Positions 1 to 12,451 are shown, counted from the stretch's first letter. The stretch: DNA of 64,000 bases from Trematomus loennbergii (GCA_012861695.1 JAAOOA010000002.1:22939303-23003302); one strand, 5' to 3'. The notes: generated from the letters alone by a model not told the origin. Made by a program: numbers and translations.

Positions 1-1297
1 AGCAGCGCTGTTTTGAATGTACTGGAGCTTCTGGATGCTTTTGTTAGGGATTCCGGTGAGGAGTGCATTGCAATAGTCCAGCCTGGAGGAGACAAAGGCG
101 TGGACTAGCTTTTCGGCGTCAGACAGAGTGAGTGTGGGGCGGAGTTTGGCGATATTCCTGAGGTGATAGGAGTTCTTGCACAGCTGTTTAATATGGGCCT
201 CAAAGGTCAGATGGGCGTCCATTTCGACACCCAGGTTGGTGACTGTTGAGGAGAGGGTAATGTCCTGGCCGGAGAAGGTGATGGTGGTGATGGTGGATGA
301 CCGAACCTGGTGTGGGGTGCCAACTATAATGCCTTCGGTCTTGGAGCTGTTCAGTTTCAGGAAGTTTTGCTTTATCCACGCCTGTATCTCCTCCAGGCAG
401 GCAGTAAGTGTGGGTGAAGGCAGGGCTGCAGAGGAGGTAGGGTTGATCCTGAGGTACAGTTGGGTGTCATCAGCGTAACAATGGAATGATACTCCATGTC
501 GGCTGATGATAGAGCCAAGGGGGAGCATGTAGAGCAGGGGTGTCAAACTCAATTTAATCGCGGGCCACATCAGCATTATGGCTGCACTCAAAGGGCCGGT
601 TGTAACTTTAAGACTATATAAAAATACATATATAAAATAATGTATTATATTACATGATTGCCTCTGCATTGGATTATTATCAGATAGGGTAATAACTTCA
701 TAATTAACTACGTCTGAAAGCAGAAGTCTGGGGCAAATATTTGCAAGTCAGTGAGAATGTCACAAAATGATTTAAAAAGAAAAGCCAAATTCTGAAAAAA
801 AAGTAACATTTAAAAAAAAGAGTCAAATTCTGAGAAAAGGGCCCATTCTAAGAAAAAAGGCATATTTAGAAGAAAAAAAGTCAAATTCTGAGAAAAGTCT
901 AATTTGAGATGCATTGTGGGACATGTAGTTTATGGGCAACGTGCTTCTGTAAATCATCATGTAACCGTATACTAAACATATAATATTCTTTGCTAGCTCT
1001 TGTGAGGCCACAGAAAAGGAAGTCACGGGCCGGATTTGGCCCCCGGGCCTTGAGTTTGACACCCCTGACGTAGAGTGTGAATAGAGTGGGGCCGAGAACT
1101 GATCCTTGAGGGACACCACAGGTGACATCATGGATACCCGACTCTGCCTCACCCAAGGAGACGTACTCTGTTCTCCCGGTGAGGTAAGATCTGAACCAGT
1201 CAAGGGGAGAGTCAGAGAGTCCGATGGTGGAGTGGAGACGGTGGAGGAGGATGCCGTGATCGACGGTGTCGAAAGTTGCAGTGTTGACCCATTTCAA
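1..1297 (-). mobile_element. L2-type LINE, reverse transcriptase fragment, 5'-truncated
   Basis: Read on the minus strand, about 800 bases of this stretch encode part of a non-LTR reverse transcriptase. The fragment 'FDTVDHGILLHRL' followed by 'GVPQGSVLGPTLF' is visible at 1076-1297, and the catalytic YADD box is at 466-477, flanked by 'HC' and 'TQLYL'. Further left come the conserved C-terminal blocks of the domain, including a 'SRLDYCNALL'-like segment near 70-100. These blocks are typical of the L2/CR1 lineage of fish LINEs. The N-terminal side stops abruptly near 1290, consistent with the usual 5' truncation, and the 3' end lies left of the window. The copy is split by a hAT element at 535-1067 and sits in the same orientation as the neighbouring minus-strand gene, probably in one of its introns. 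Confidence 0.88.
535..1067. mobile_element. Non-autonomous hAT DNA transposon nested in the LINE
   Basis: The element begins with CAGGGGTGTCAAACTCAA (535-552) and ends with the exact reverse complement (1050-1067), an 18-bp perfect terminal inverted repeat. It is flanked by near-identical 8-mers, ATGTAGAG at 527-534 and ACGTAGAG at 1068-1075; 8-bp target duplications are the hallmark of hAT transposons. The LINE reading frame resumes on either side of the insertion. Only 533 bp long with no transposase frame, it is a MITE-like deletion derivative. The TIR resembles hAT-Charlie type elements known from vertebrates. Confidence 0.9.
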
Positions 1298-1416
1298 AAA
1301 TTAAAGTATGTAAAGAGGCAACTTAAACATATCTTCTGATACTACAAATACAAAAATATTAAACACTACTTCTAAAAACAAACTGAACATGTAAATGTGT
1401 GAAAAATAAACGGCAC

Positions 1417-4400
1417 CTCTAAGACAGGCATATCGAGCTAGGCACTGCTGACACTGTGAGCGGTCAGTGAGGTCAGTGCGATCGCTCAGTGTCCCTGGTG
1501 GGCAGGCATTGGTTGGTGCGTTGGGTTGAGAAGACCCAGGGGGACACACAAACCTTTAAACATTCAGGCAAAGTCAGCTTAAAAATAGGGTAACAAATGC
1601 AGGATAATATAACAGGCAATATAACAGAAAACAATATATTATAAGACAATGTTTTACTCCTAATAGACATGCTGTATCAAAATGTTATCTTATCAGTGAA
1701 GAATCAAATGGTTCAGAAATAAAACCTTTACTTGAAAATGAAGAGGTTACTTACCCTTGCATGCAGTCCACATCTGGGGCTTTCAGGGCTACCTGTGTGC
1801 AGGCCTTCCCTGCGTAGCACTCCCTGCAATCATCCAACTCATCCTGACCCTCTAAGGGGTTAAAGGAGCCTGGTGGACAGGGCACAGGGTCGCTTCTCCC
1901 CTCAGGACAGTAGAAACCCGCCGGGCATTTGAGACAGTCCTTCACACCTGGATGCAATAGTTACAAGATGTCTACTTTATTAGGATGCCAGTAAGATTCT
2001 TTTGAATGTATTATTTGTACTGCTCATTTCCTTTCATATCCTCCATTCATTTTCCGTACTGGTCTCACAGCTCCAGCTGGTCAGACAGTTGTTTTTATTT
2101 TTTTTATGCTATATAAGACGCTTTCTCTTTGCACCCTTGGCATCCATCTGTTGAAATTTCTCATCCATATATTCCTGTTCATCATGGGGACTAAACAACA
2201 CTTATATCGTTATGTAATCACTGAGTTTGCTATGATAGATAGCTATAGCAGCATATTAGTTTAAGATGAGCTGCTGATAGACTGTAGGGCAGTTCCCATA
2301 AAATAATTCACTTACAAATAAATTGCAAGCCAGGGCCTTAAGCCAAAAAGAAATAACCAATTGCTGTGAATATGAAAATGTACTTACAAGATTATTAAAG
2401 AGATGAAGTAGAGAAGTATAATACAAAATAAAACAGTAATAATACATTATATAAATGTACTTATGGCTCCTTGATGAGGGGTGAAGGTGCCTCGAGGACA
2501 AATCACTTCTTCCAAGGTGCCAGCAGGACAGTATCTCCCCCGAGCACAGGGCAAGCCAGGACCTGACGAGCCTGCGACACACACACGCACGCACGCAGAC
2601 AGACACTTTTTCTTTGTATGACTTCATTGTTTGTTGCCCGCTTGAAATCTAACAGGGCTAAGACTTACCTGCAGGACAGAAGCGTCCTTCTCTACATCTC
2701 TTGCAGGCTGCCCTACTTGTCTGACCCAATTGTTCTCCCGCTGTACCAGCAGGGCAAGGTGACCCATTAGGGGTGAGGGTGCCCTCCTCACAGTAATATC
2801 CCTGTGTGCACAGGAACTGGGAGGTGGGTCTCCGTGAACTGCCTTCCAGACAGTAAAACCCTAGAGATAAGTATTCATAGACACGTTCATGAGAATGTTT
2901 TGTTTTAACTGGATCGTTATCTTATCATATCAATGTATGGGATTGGGTATACATACCAATACTAATATTTTTGCTCCTAATATAGTCTTTGCACATGAAA
3001 CATAAAAGTATAATAATTTACAAGGTGAATCAAAACTCTACCTGCAGGACAGATTGTGCAGTCTCTCAGCCTCTGCAGACCTTCATTAGGGCCATAAGTC
3101 CCAGCAGGACAGGGTACAGCTACACCTCCCACACAATAATGTCCTTGAATGAAACACATGTACGTATACATATAGGGCATCTTCCAGAAGGAGGTGAAAC
3201 GCAGATACCAGTGTGCAGTGACAACCACTAACCTACTGGACAGATCACACATGCTAACTCTTCCCTCTGATCTTTGTATGTTCCTGGTCGACAGCTGATC
3301 GTTTGACTGGACCTGTGGACTAGCTGGTTCCAGCGGGGGGCCACAGCTCCCCCACACAGCAAAGACGTATCATTACAGCTACGGCATTCAGTCTGCCCGT
3401 GTGTGGAAGACCAAGTAGGAGGACAGGGGAGCGGCTGTGTCATCCCACTATCTGGACAGTAACTTCCTATGCCGGGTAGAGGTCAGAAGATACGATTTAT
3501 CTTAAATAAAACACTTTATTGAAAGCAGATTAGATCATGTTAATGTGTTACTGTACTACCTGCTGGACACTGAATGCACTGGATAGTGCATATAGTGGAA
3601 TAAAGGCCCGGGGGACAGTCATTACACACAGTGTGATCTACATTCGGCTCCTTGCCAGGCCAACACTATAAGGCACATATAGGAAGTGAATAGGAAGGAA
3701 GGAGAAAAACAGACGACTTAGATACATTCAAATTTCTAGGCAAACGATCAACTATTTATTATGAAAACTAAACGTACACACATTTGAGGATGAGAATTTG
3801 TTATTGAGATGGTCTGCTTTAATATTTACCCTAATTGGAAATCCAGAGGTGCAGACTGAATCCACAGGGCACGTCAGACACTGTAGGACCCCTTCAGGAG
3901 AATGTTGTCCCGGGGGGCATAAAGAGAGTGTCCCATTGACTGGATCACATGAGAAACCTGCAGGACACAGCCTACAGTCCACTCGGTACTCGGAACTGAT
4001 CAGACCTGGAAAACAAGGCTGCAAACATACAGAAATGAATCAAGTAAGTACAATGAGGACAATTCTCCCTGTCAGACAGCATCAAAGCCAATAGTCAAGG
4101 TATTTAAGGTATAAACATACAAAAAGAGGGGAAAGATGTGTAGCTTAATTAGAATACACATTTTTCAGACATTGTGACCAGTTGCAGTTCATCATCAATA
4201 TATTAGTTTCACCTGCTTTTTCTTGATATGACAAGTCAAAATGACTTTGGGGAAAAAGGTCTATGAATCTGCATCATTGTTATAAAGACTATAAAATGAA
4301 ATATGCAATACCAACGGCTTTCAAAAGAGGGCATGGCAGAAAGAAAGTTTGTTGTATGATGATGATGATGATGGGTTTGTTTTCCAAAGCTGTCTCTCAC

Positions 4401-5025
4401 CTTACAGTCACTGATACGGCTTTTCCCCGTGTAGAGGTTGAACGTTCCTGCTGGACATCTTTGAGGTGCAGATACATTGCCAGGACAACTATACAAAAAA
4501 AATATATGAATTGATATATATTTATTATAATCAAAAGTAGTATTAGTATTGATTTGATGAACACATTTATTTATTTTTTATCTTATTTCAAATTCTTACA
4601 TGTGACTCATTAAAAGGAGCAGAAATAATGTGTCTTCATATTGAGCTATTATCGATTATTTATGTATTATTTTCATAGTTTACACATTAAGATTATACCA
4701 TTAATATCAAAGATGGTTGATGACTTACAAATGACCAGAGGGACATTCCAAACAGAGGTCGTTGGAGAAGTATTTTCCCTCTGGACACCTATCCATGTCT
4801 GTCGCTTCACCGAGGGGGAGGTCTGCACTCCCTTCAGATGATTCTTGCATACATAAATTAATGTCAACAAGGATGTTAAAGTTTGTCTTTGTCCATATGT
4901 TTGACTATCTACAAAAAAAAATACTTTAAACAGTCATTGCTCTTACCTGAGGCGAGTCCAGATTGTGTCAGTTCCAGAAAAACTAATGAAATTGAAAAAC
5001 AAAACATTACTTTCCATGAATACAT
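1417..5025 (-). CDS. Secreted cysteine-rich protein with GCC2/GCC3-like repeats (5' part of gene)
   Basis: Eleven minus-strand coding exons with GT/AG borders and compatible phases: 4947-5025, 4729-4843, 4401-4488, 3830-4018, 3560-3665, 3233-3466, 3042-3143, 2669-2860, 2461-2571, 1755-1947 and 1417-1553, giving about 515 codons so far. Exon 1 encodes a signal peptide starting MYSWKVMFCF and ends in phase 1. The rest is a string of units of the form C-P-x-G-x-[YF]-x-C...C-P-x-G-[TS]-[FY]...C...C-P-A-G, as in the GCC2/GCC3 (ephrin-receptor-like) family; examples are 'CPAGFYCPEG' and 'CPAGTYGPNEGLQRL'. Most introns are phase 1, as expected for shuffled extracellular modules. No membrane segment is seen, but the 3' end is off the left edge. 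Exon 2's acceptor (AAG) is unusual and was chosen to keep frame, so that border is less certain. Exact ortholog not recognised; extracellular ligand or matrix role is only inferred. Confidence 0.8.
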
Positions 5026-5887
5026 CTTCACGGTATCTCTAATCAAGTCCACACTGCTTCATTTTCTGTGTATTTTCATTCAAGGCTGTTTGGTCTGAGC
5101 TTTCATGACTGACTGTTTAAAGGCATGAAAGTGAGAGGCCCTCAGTCACTGAAAGTGAAACAAGAGCACGAAATGTGAGTCCCATGTGATTGCCCTAGCT
5201 GATAATGGTATGCAATGATGTTCAGTAACTGTATCTTCTCATTTCATAATGCATGAGTATGTGCAAACACTAACCTAGATATGTTTCTGTTAGGGGAACA
5301 CTTCAATTATGGATGTTACTTCAGTAATTAATTTAAAGGTTTTAATGAGAAGAAAATATGAAACAGACATGAAAAATCAGATGGATCTACACGCAACAAT
5401 GAAAGCTTTATCCAAGAAGACCCCCTTTTGCTTCGATGTGTGAGAGTTGGAAAATAAATTATTCAATTAAATGAGTGCCAGGCACATCCTTTGTTTGAGC
5501 ACAAAGTGAGCTGCAATGGTGCATCTGCAGATTACCGCAAACAATATCTGTGTTTTTTCAAACCAGGTGCAAATATTATGCTTTGTACTATGAATACAAA
5601 AGATAAATGTTGTTATTTAAAATGCTAGTGGTTAAAATGTATGTATTAATATGTTTGAGAACAATATTTAGTTTTCTTTGCAGGAAGTCAGGTGCAATAG
5701 ATGGAAAAATATAGATTATTTTTACACAGCTCTGAATTCTGTTGTTTACCACTTCCTGTTTCCTTAAGCAAGGGTTGGAAAACATGTGTGGTTATTTCAG
5801 CAGTTTCTGCAGATGCTGGCATAACCAAACTACAGGCACACAAGATATTTGATTGTATGTTTTGAGGCAGCAGGAATCAGAACAACA
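5026..5887. promoter_or_regulatory. Head-to-head intergenic region (putative bidirectional promoter)
   Basis: About 860 bases separate the start codons of the minus-strand cysteine-rich gene and the plus-strand Ig receptor. Both 5' UTRs and core promoters must lie here unless there are upstream noncoding exons. The stretch is AT-rich, with no CpG cluster and no obvious repeat. I see no reading frame worth calling. Confidence 0.45.
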
Positions 5888-8630
5888 ATGACGATCTCAA
5901 TCCACTTCGCTTTGCTCGTTTTTTTGGTGACACAAGGTATTTATAGGCCTACTTTTTGTCATATACACTTTCATGTGTGTTAAATGCAACACAAACATTA
6001 TAGATTGTTGGTATGGTATTAATATAATGTTAATATGTTGTTTGTGTTGTGTGTAACAGTGATCAAATGTTCTCTTTCTGCAGATTTTATAAGCTCTATT
6101 AATATGACGTCAATTTTGGAAAATGTAGATGTAGTGTGGGGGACTCTCTAACATTAAACTGCACATACAATTGCTCCAGTGGATTTGTTCGTGGCTGTTG
6201 GATTAAAGCAAATGAATTCAAGTCCGGAGCCTTTGTCTGTCTTGGAAATACCAGCAAAAGCAGTTTGTGCACAAAATCCCTTCATTTGTCAAATGTGACT
6301 GCTAAAGATCGCAAGAAGTACATTTGCTTCACAGAGCATGCAGATGACCCTCAAGTCCCACAAAGAATAGTGCGCTTTGTTGATCTGCAACTAAAAGGTT
6401 ATTTATGAAAATCAACATAAGATATATCTTGTTGTTGAATTTTTTTTTAAGAAAACAACCATTTACCATAAAAAAGAAAAACGTTTTTTTAAACTGTTTT
6501 TTTTTTACAGCTAAAACAAGTGTCCTAAACCTGATAGTTACCCCAAAGACTGCAACTAGAAATGGTGAGGATTTTCTTTTAATTAAAATGTATTCTTAAA
6601 TATTTTTACAATATTGTAATACCTTTCATTAATTTATGTATACCATTTTTTTACATTTCTTAGCCTCTAATCCTGCTGAGCAAAATGATTCAAGTGGAGG
6701 TAAGAAGGCACTTTAGATGGCGGTTTATTGATAGAAATTCTGTATTTTATGTAAATAAGTACATCTGCGTGTGAAACTTAAAAGCAACATTCACTCATTC
6801 CAAGATAATTAAATTCTTTTTCAAGGTTTGCTGGGGGAATTTACTGGAATTAAGGTGTTAGCTATAGTAACCGTTGCTGTGGCCACGGTGCTTGCAGCTT
6901 TGGCCATTTTCCTGTGTCTGAACCAGAACAGACAGTGCTGGACTGATAAAGGTGATTGAAAATGATTAAACTATCAACATACATGTTTTATAAAAAGTTA
7001 AAATGTCCAAATAATTATCTATGTCTATATCATCGTTTTCATAATGTCACACATTCCAGGGGAGCCTGTTGGGTCCAGGTCAGGGTGAGAAACATTTTAG
7101 AATGACTATTTGGATTGTGTTTCAATAAATAAAATATATATAAGAAAATATCTTTATATGATATTGCTCAATTCTTTAAGTTAATTTTGTATTTGTTTCT
7201 GTTAAAGCTCACCACTTCCTCTTCACGCTGTCCCTTCGCCAGTGAAGGGTAACCTTTTATATCTAAAAATGAAATACAAAGATTTGAATGTCTCAATGCA
7301 GTCCTGCCATTCATACCTGTCACATTTCACAGGGACAGTGTCAACAAAAAGTGAAAGAGTGACTTTAAGGATTCCCACACCAGGTAAGAGGATTTCTGGA
7401 TCATTATTAGCACCACTCATGTGACAACACCAATGTCTGCATTACAAATACTGACTGATATATTTCATTATTTCTTTGGCCAAGATAATGAGAGCGACAA
7501 CGAGGTCCCATATGCTGACATAACGATCGCTGTCCGAGGTGTCAGTACACCAGAGCTCACTCAGGTCGGCTACTTGACCCCTGGCGATCAACAAGAGGTG
7601 AGGAATGAGACTTCATGAGACAGTATGCTTGTCATTTGTTATCTTACTGAAAAGTTCATTTTTAAGACAGCTTATTCTCCTCTGTTTTATTAGCAAGTCC
7701 AACTCTGCACCGGTAGATCTTGTACATGAATCTAAAGCCTAATAATGCTTATCTGATGGTTCTCTTTTATAGTTTATTGCTTTTTGTTTTTACAAGGACG
7801 CACAATGAATAATGTAGTACATCACCTTAAATGTATGAGCAGTTACTGGCTATGCTTTATAGACAGAAAATTATAAGGGAAAATAAGGATTTACTGTGCG
7901 TAGTAGGCATCAATCACATTGGGTTGCCAAAAAAACTAAGAAATTTAGAGTCTGCTCATTTATCTACTCTGATCACAATTGAAAACGTCTTAAGTGTATC
8001 TTGATTGTTTAAATACTGAATGGTATTAATAAAGCTACAGTCTGTTCCTGTTTATTAGGTATTTATGTCAACTTGCATTGACTGAATATCAGTAACAACT
8101 CTCAGTATAACCCAATGAAAGGACCATAAACTAATAAACACCTCTCCAAAAACTGATTACAACGTACATAAAAAAGGTGTAATTTATTGCAAAGGTGTTT
8201 AGTATTATTTTAGTTAGCTAGGTGTTACTTATAAACTGGCCACAGAATGTTTGTATTATTAAAATTGTACCAAGCTAGTTACCTTTAATTATATTATTGA
8301 TGTTCATGTGTGCAGATTGCAATAACACATTGTTTGCAGTAAAGCAAGTGGGTTCGCATTGACTAAATGTGTTACTTTCACATCACATAACACAACCAGT
8401 TGTATAGATCTGTATCAATTATATATTGTTAGAGCCTACTTGGGAAGGTTTGCTATTCCCAACAACATGCTAAATCAATCTCTCTGCTCTATATACAGTG
8501 GTGGGGAGATGAACCAAGGTCTCACCTGCAGGCCTCGCGTTCAGCTGACAGACTGCATGTCCCTCAGCCAAGGGAGGTCAGTCGCAAGATGAGCACCAAC
8601 TCTGAATATGCAGTCATCACATATGCCTGA
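5888..8630 (+). CDS. Single-Ig-domain transmembrane receptor with ITIM-like tail
   Basis: Ten exons: 5888-5936, 6084-6397, 6511-6564, 6664-6699, 6826-6951, 7060-7078, 7208-7248, 7333-7383, 7485-7597 and 8499-8630. Exon 1 is a signal peptide (MTISIHFALLVFLVTQ). Exon 2 is a V-type Ig domain with the canonical 'GDSLTLNC' strand, an extra C-x11-C-W pair and 'KKYICF'. Short stalk exons follow, then a TM exon (IVTVAVATVLAALAIFLCL) and a cytoplasmic tail. The tail has 'VPYADI' and, near the C-terminus, 'SEYAVI', both fitting the ITIM pattern [SIVL]-x-Y-x-x-[ILV]; these recruit SHP phosphatases in known inhibitory receptors. The layout resembles CD300/CD33-type leukocyte receptors, but I cannot name an ortholog. 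The signal-peptide frame and Ig frame disagree by one base near 6130-6138; one missing base would give 312 codons including the stop. AATAAA at 8793-8798. Confidence 0.8.
6125..6142 (+). other. Frame break in the Ig exon
   Basis: From the phase-1 splice site at 6084 the frame runs into a TAA near 6150, while the Ig frame (GDSLTLNC...) is open from 6136 in the frame one base earlier. A single missing G in the 'gtagtgtggggg' stretch would join them. Either a sequencing error or an inactivating allele. Confidence 0.7.
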
Positions 8631-8792
8631 CTGGGGTCGCGTCTGCAGAAAGAAGAGAGGGAGAAGAAAAACATACGTCTTCTTTTTGATATTTTGGTAT
8701 AGGCCTACGCTTCATATGCAATGCTTCTCAATTTGTTCTTATTATATAGTTTTTTTTTCACGTGTTAAATGTCTGTAAAAATGCTTTATGTC

Positions 8793-8798
8793 CAATAA
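8793..8798 (+). terminator. Polyadenylation signal AATAAA of the Ig receptor
   Basis: Canonical AATAAA about 160 bases past the stop codon at 8628-8630, followed by a T-rich stretch. It leaves roughly 470 bases to the next start codon at 9273. Confidence 0.65.
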
Positions 8799-9272
8799 AG
8801 CTTTTCAATCAAATCAACTGTATTAAACATGAGTTTAACGAAAACTACATGTGGGTGCGTGGTCTGTGTTTTTGGTCATTTGAGCCTCGTCAGTGTCCGT
8901 AGGAACAACAGTTGCCTAGAAACAACTATAAACAAAACACACCAGTAGCTAACTGTTTTTATAAACATTGATAAGTAAAGGTGGATACGTAGTGCATGTC
9001 GTTTCAGTTAACAGGTGAACCTTTGACTAACGCTTTGACATTTTGCAACTCAGGTGGCGTGAGTGACGAAATGGGGACGAATATCTAGCACAATTTAGCT
9101 TACTTTGAACGTTAGCTTGTAATTTGGGGAAAGTTGCCAGTGTTCGCTAGCTTCTCTTGTCTTCTACGCTGAGCACCAGGAAGGAAGACGAATTACTGAG
9201 AACAACTTTAACTTCTCTTGTAGGTCTTCCCAAGCTGATATAGGAGTTATTTTCCCCTCTGAATGCTAAAAC

Positions 9273-12200
9273 ATGTCAGTACCTTTCTCCAACACGAACC
9301 TGCGGGTCCCGCGAGGATTCGGCACCATCTTGGAGGGGCTGGCCAGAGAAGTCCTGCGAGATCAGCCGGAAGACATCCCTAAATATGCTGCACAGTACTT
9401 CGATACTCTACTCACACAAAGAGAAGGTAACGGCAACTTTACAATTGGTACTACTGTAATCCACAAAATATACATCATAGTTTAGCTGTGTAATTTTGTG
9501 TTTCTTATTTTAAAGGCCAAATATAGAGGCAAACATTAGATTCAAGATGTAAAGGCTTTAATGCCATATACACAGCTACAGTGTAGAATAGAATACACTT
9601 GGGTAACAGGTTACTAAAAAATTAAACAATAAATAAAACAAATGAAAAAACCAATACAATTAGTGCAAGTTCACATAGGCAGTGACTATAAATGTTGAGA
9701 TAAAGTGCATTGGATAATTGGTATGCAATTTTCTATGTATATTATATTTCTTTCCTATCAAATGAACATCACATTAATGAATGAATATAAAAGGAATAAT
9801 GGATAATGTGTTTGCTTGTAGATAGTGGCATCGACCCAGCTGAGTGGGCTGCTAAACTGGAAGATAGATTCTACAACAACCATGCATTCAAGGCTACTGG
9901 GGTACTAACTCAAAGTCACTGCCATACCATCCCTATAACATATTTCCTCTGTTGTCTCATTTTATTCACCATGACACCTTTGTTTTGTTTTTCGTTTTCC
10001 CAACAGCCTAGTCCTGAAAAAGAGCCTTCAGCAAAGATGACCATTTCCAAGTGAGTCTCTGCTTATACGCTATAACTGGCAGGCGGATCAACAGGAGAGG
10101 GAGAGGATGGACATGAGGGAAAGAAAAGAAAGTGACAGCGGAGAAACAAATAATATATTTTTCATTTTTAATCGTTACATCTTGAGTTTTTGTGTGAGTT
10201 TTTTTACTGAATATGGTTGCTAGTTTGTTGTCCTTATTAGAAAATGAGGAAATAGAATTACATCAAATCAATACTGCAAAAAGGGAAATTGTGGAAAGGA
10301 AAGGAAAACGCAAACCAACAGCTCCACCTGCTTTGTCCAACCTAATGAACCTTTTTAAATGTTTGAAATCATAATCCTACATTTGGATTTGTTTATGAAA
10401 ATAGATTAGTTTATGATAATTCCTTGAGAATTACTTGAACCAGCACGAAATGTCAGCTCAAGTTCTTCCAGGTTTAAAGTGTCGAGGGTGAGAAGAAAGG
10501 TCAGGACTGAAAGATAAGCAGCCACCAGCTGCAGGAAGACAGTAATCAGGCATTTTGATTTTTGTTTTGAGGAAGGATTACCTAGGCTACAGTACATCAC
10601 TATTTTCCAGTTTTTCCAATATGTCACCTCAAGTCTTTCATTTTGATTGATACTTTTTAGAGAAAAATCCTATGAATCCCAAACTGAAGATGAATCAAGC
10701 CATACAGAAGAAGTTTCTAATGTTTCCAAAACACATCCTACTGTCTCTGAAGAGGTTGATTCAAGTGAAAGTACGGAAGAATATGAAGAAAAACTGGATA
10801 TTACAGAGAAAAATGTTATTTCAATGGCAGAAGGACTCTCAGAGGAGGAATCAGTAAACATGCTCCCAGCTACAGACCTACAGCCGGATGATCTGAGTGG
10901 GACAGAGGAGGAGAAAGACCAAACAATAACTACATTTGATCAAGTTGGCAGGGCAGCTAATGGAAAAGATAGCATCTCTGTTCCAGACCAAGATAATACT
11001 CAGTCTGAGTTAGAGCCCACCGACTTGTTATCATTGAAAGTAATTTCAAATGTGTGTTCCCAGGAGTTAGAACCGGAAAAAGAACGTGGAGATAAGGAAC
11101 AAAATAATTCAGTTGTAGATATGGAGATTATAGATCCGGAAGGAGATCTTAATACTGACGCAGAAGAACCAGTGGAAGTATTTTCATATTCTGGGCTAGC
11201 TGATGTGGATGTGTGTGCTACAGAGCTTGGAGGAACAGAGAGAACAATGGAAGGAGCCACTGCTGAAAATGATGAGGAAAGCTCAAGACCCCAACCTGAG
11301 GAGAATACTGTACAATCATTATTGTCTCACTCTGAAACCCTAGAACACAATCAGCAAGGAGGAGAGGACCAAGTAGAAAAAACAGAAGAGGTAGCTTCAT
11401 CATCTGAGTCTTCGTCTGGCGTTATACATGAAAGTTTAACTCATATAGAGGGAGTTTCTGTCAGTAAGGCTATAACAAATGAGGATTCTTTGGTTGAGGT
11501 TAACTTTGAAGATGTTCCAGAGGGTCAGCAGATTAAAGAGGTTGAGGAGAAACAGCCAGGAGACAGCTCAGTAGATGTCTTACAGACTAAGTTTAGAAAT
11601 GCAACTGGAGGAAGAGTGCAAAGAGGTAACTGCAGTGGAAACAGAGCAAAATATATCTCAAACACAAGACCACAATGAACCTGCAATGATGGGAGTTGTA
11701 GAGGAAACAAAGTGTGAAGGGGAGGAAATGGAAAGACAGCACAGGGAATCTGATATAATGAGCAAGAAGGTAGACACAAATGATTCTAATTTAAATAATA
11801 GTGGTGTTGATGGTAAGCACGAAGGTGTTAAAACTATCAGCTCATCACATCAGCCCACCATTGATGAAGTGAACTCAGAGAATGAAATGGATCATGAAAA
11901 TGAAGATAATGAGAAAGCAGGAGAGATAAGTGAAGGTGAATTTCACCAGAATGAGGGTTCTGAAAAAAATGAAAATTCAAACGACGCTGAGGACGAGACA
12001 ACAGACACGGATGGAGGCAAAAAAGAGGACGGACTTGCAGAAGGTTATGGAGACGTGGAGATTCAAGAAACAAATGCTGGTGGAGCGGAAAATCACTCAT
12101 CACAAGTTACATGGGAAAATATATCAACAGCTGGAATAGAGGCCGAGAGGGAAACTTTAGAGGCAAGTACACATCTACCAGAGGAGAAGGAGGAGAGTCG

Positions 12201-12451
12201 GAGAACACCTGTAGACTCACAGCTACAGGATACTGGGGGAAACAGATCTCACATCAACGGAGAAAGGTCCAGATGTAATGGGACTTTTAGAAGAAGAAGT
12301 TGATTCTGAAATACAAGGGAAGAGTGACACATTGTGTGAAGAGGCCAGCAGCGGCCCCACTCCAAGTGCAGATCTGCCAGCTGCAGAAGACGAAGTGCCA
12401 CTTGCTTCTGAAAAGGACTCCACAGAGCCTGAAGGCAAGAGCAGTGAAAAG
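9273..12451 (+). CDS. spa17: Sperm autoantigenic protein 17-like (RIIa docking domain plus Glu-rich region)
   Basis: Exons 9273-9426, 9822-9901, 10007-10050 and 10661-12451. The first two encode the SP17 N-terminus: 'MSVPFSNTNLRVPRGFG', 'LEGLAREVLRDQP', then 'DPAEWAAKLEDRFYNNHAF', matching the mammalian protein almost position for position. This is an RIIa dimerisation/docking domain, which binds A-kinase anchoring helices in sperm flagella and cilia. Exon 4 is unusually large (1,791 bases) and encodes a low-complexity Glu/Ser/Asp-rich segment absent from the ~150-residue mammalian protein. It contains two frame breaks (about 11,590 and 12,235-12,239), each consistent with one extra base in a T or G run; removing both gives 689 codons in phase. 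The exon ends at a good GTAAAG donor in phase 0. The mammalian C-terminal IQ motif is not encoded before 14,600; it may be supplied by the exon at 16052 (see findings). If the donor is read through, the frame stops at 12490. Confidence 0.85.

Noticed and set aside
4329..4400. Possible coding continuation with a poly-His run in the minus-strand frame
   Set aside because: It lies past the exon donor at 4400 and is a (GAT)n-like tract in the intron.
10670..12103. Minus-strand frames opposite the spa17 acidic exon
   Set aside because: They are antisense shadows of a Glu/Ser-rich coding exon.
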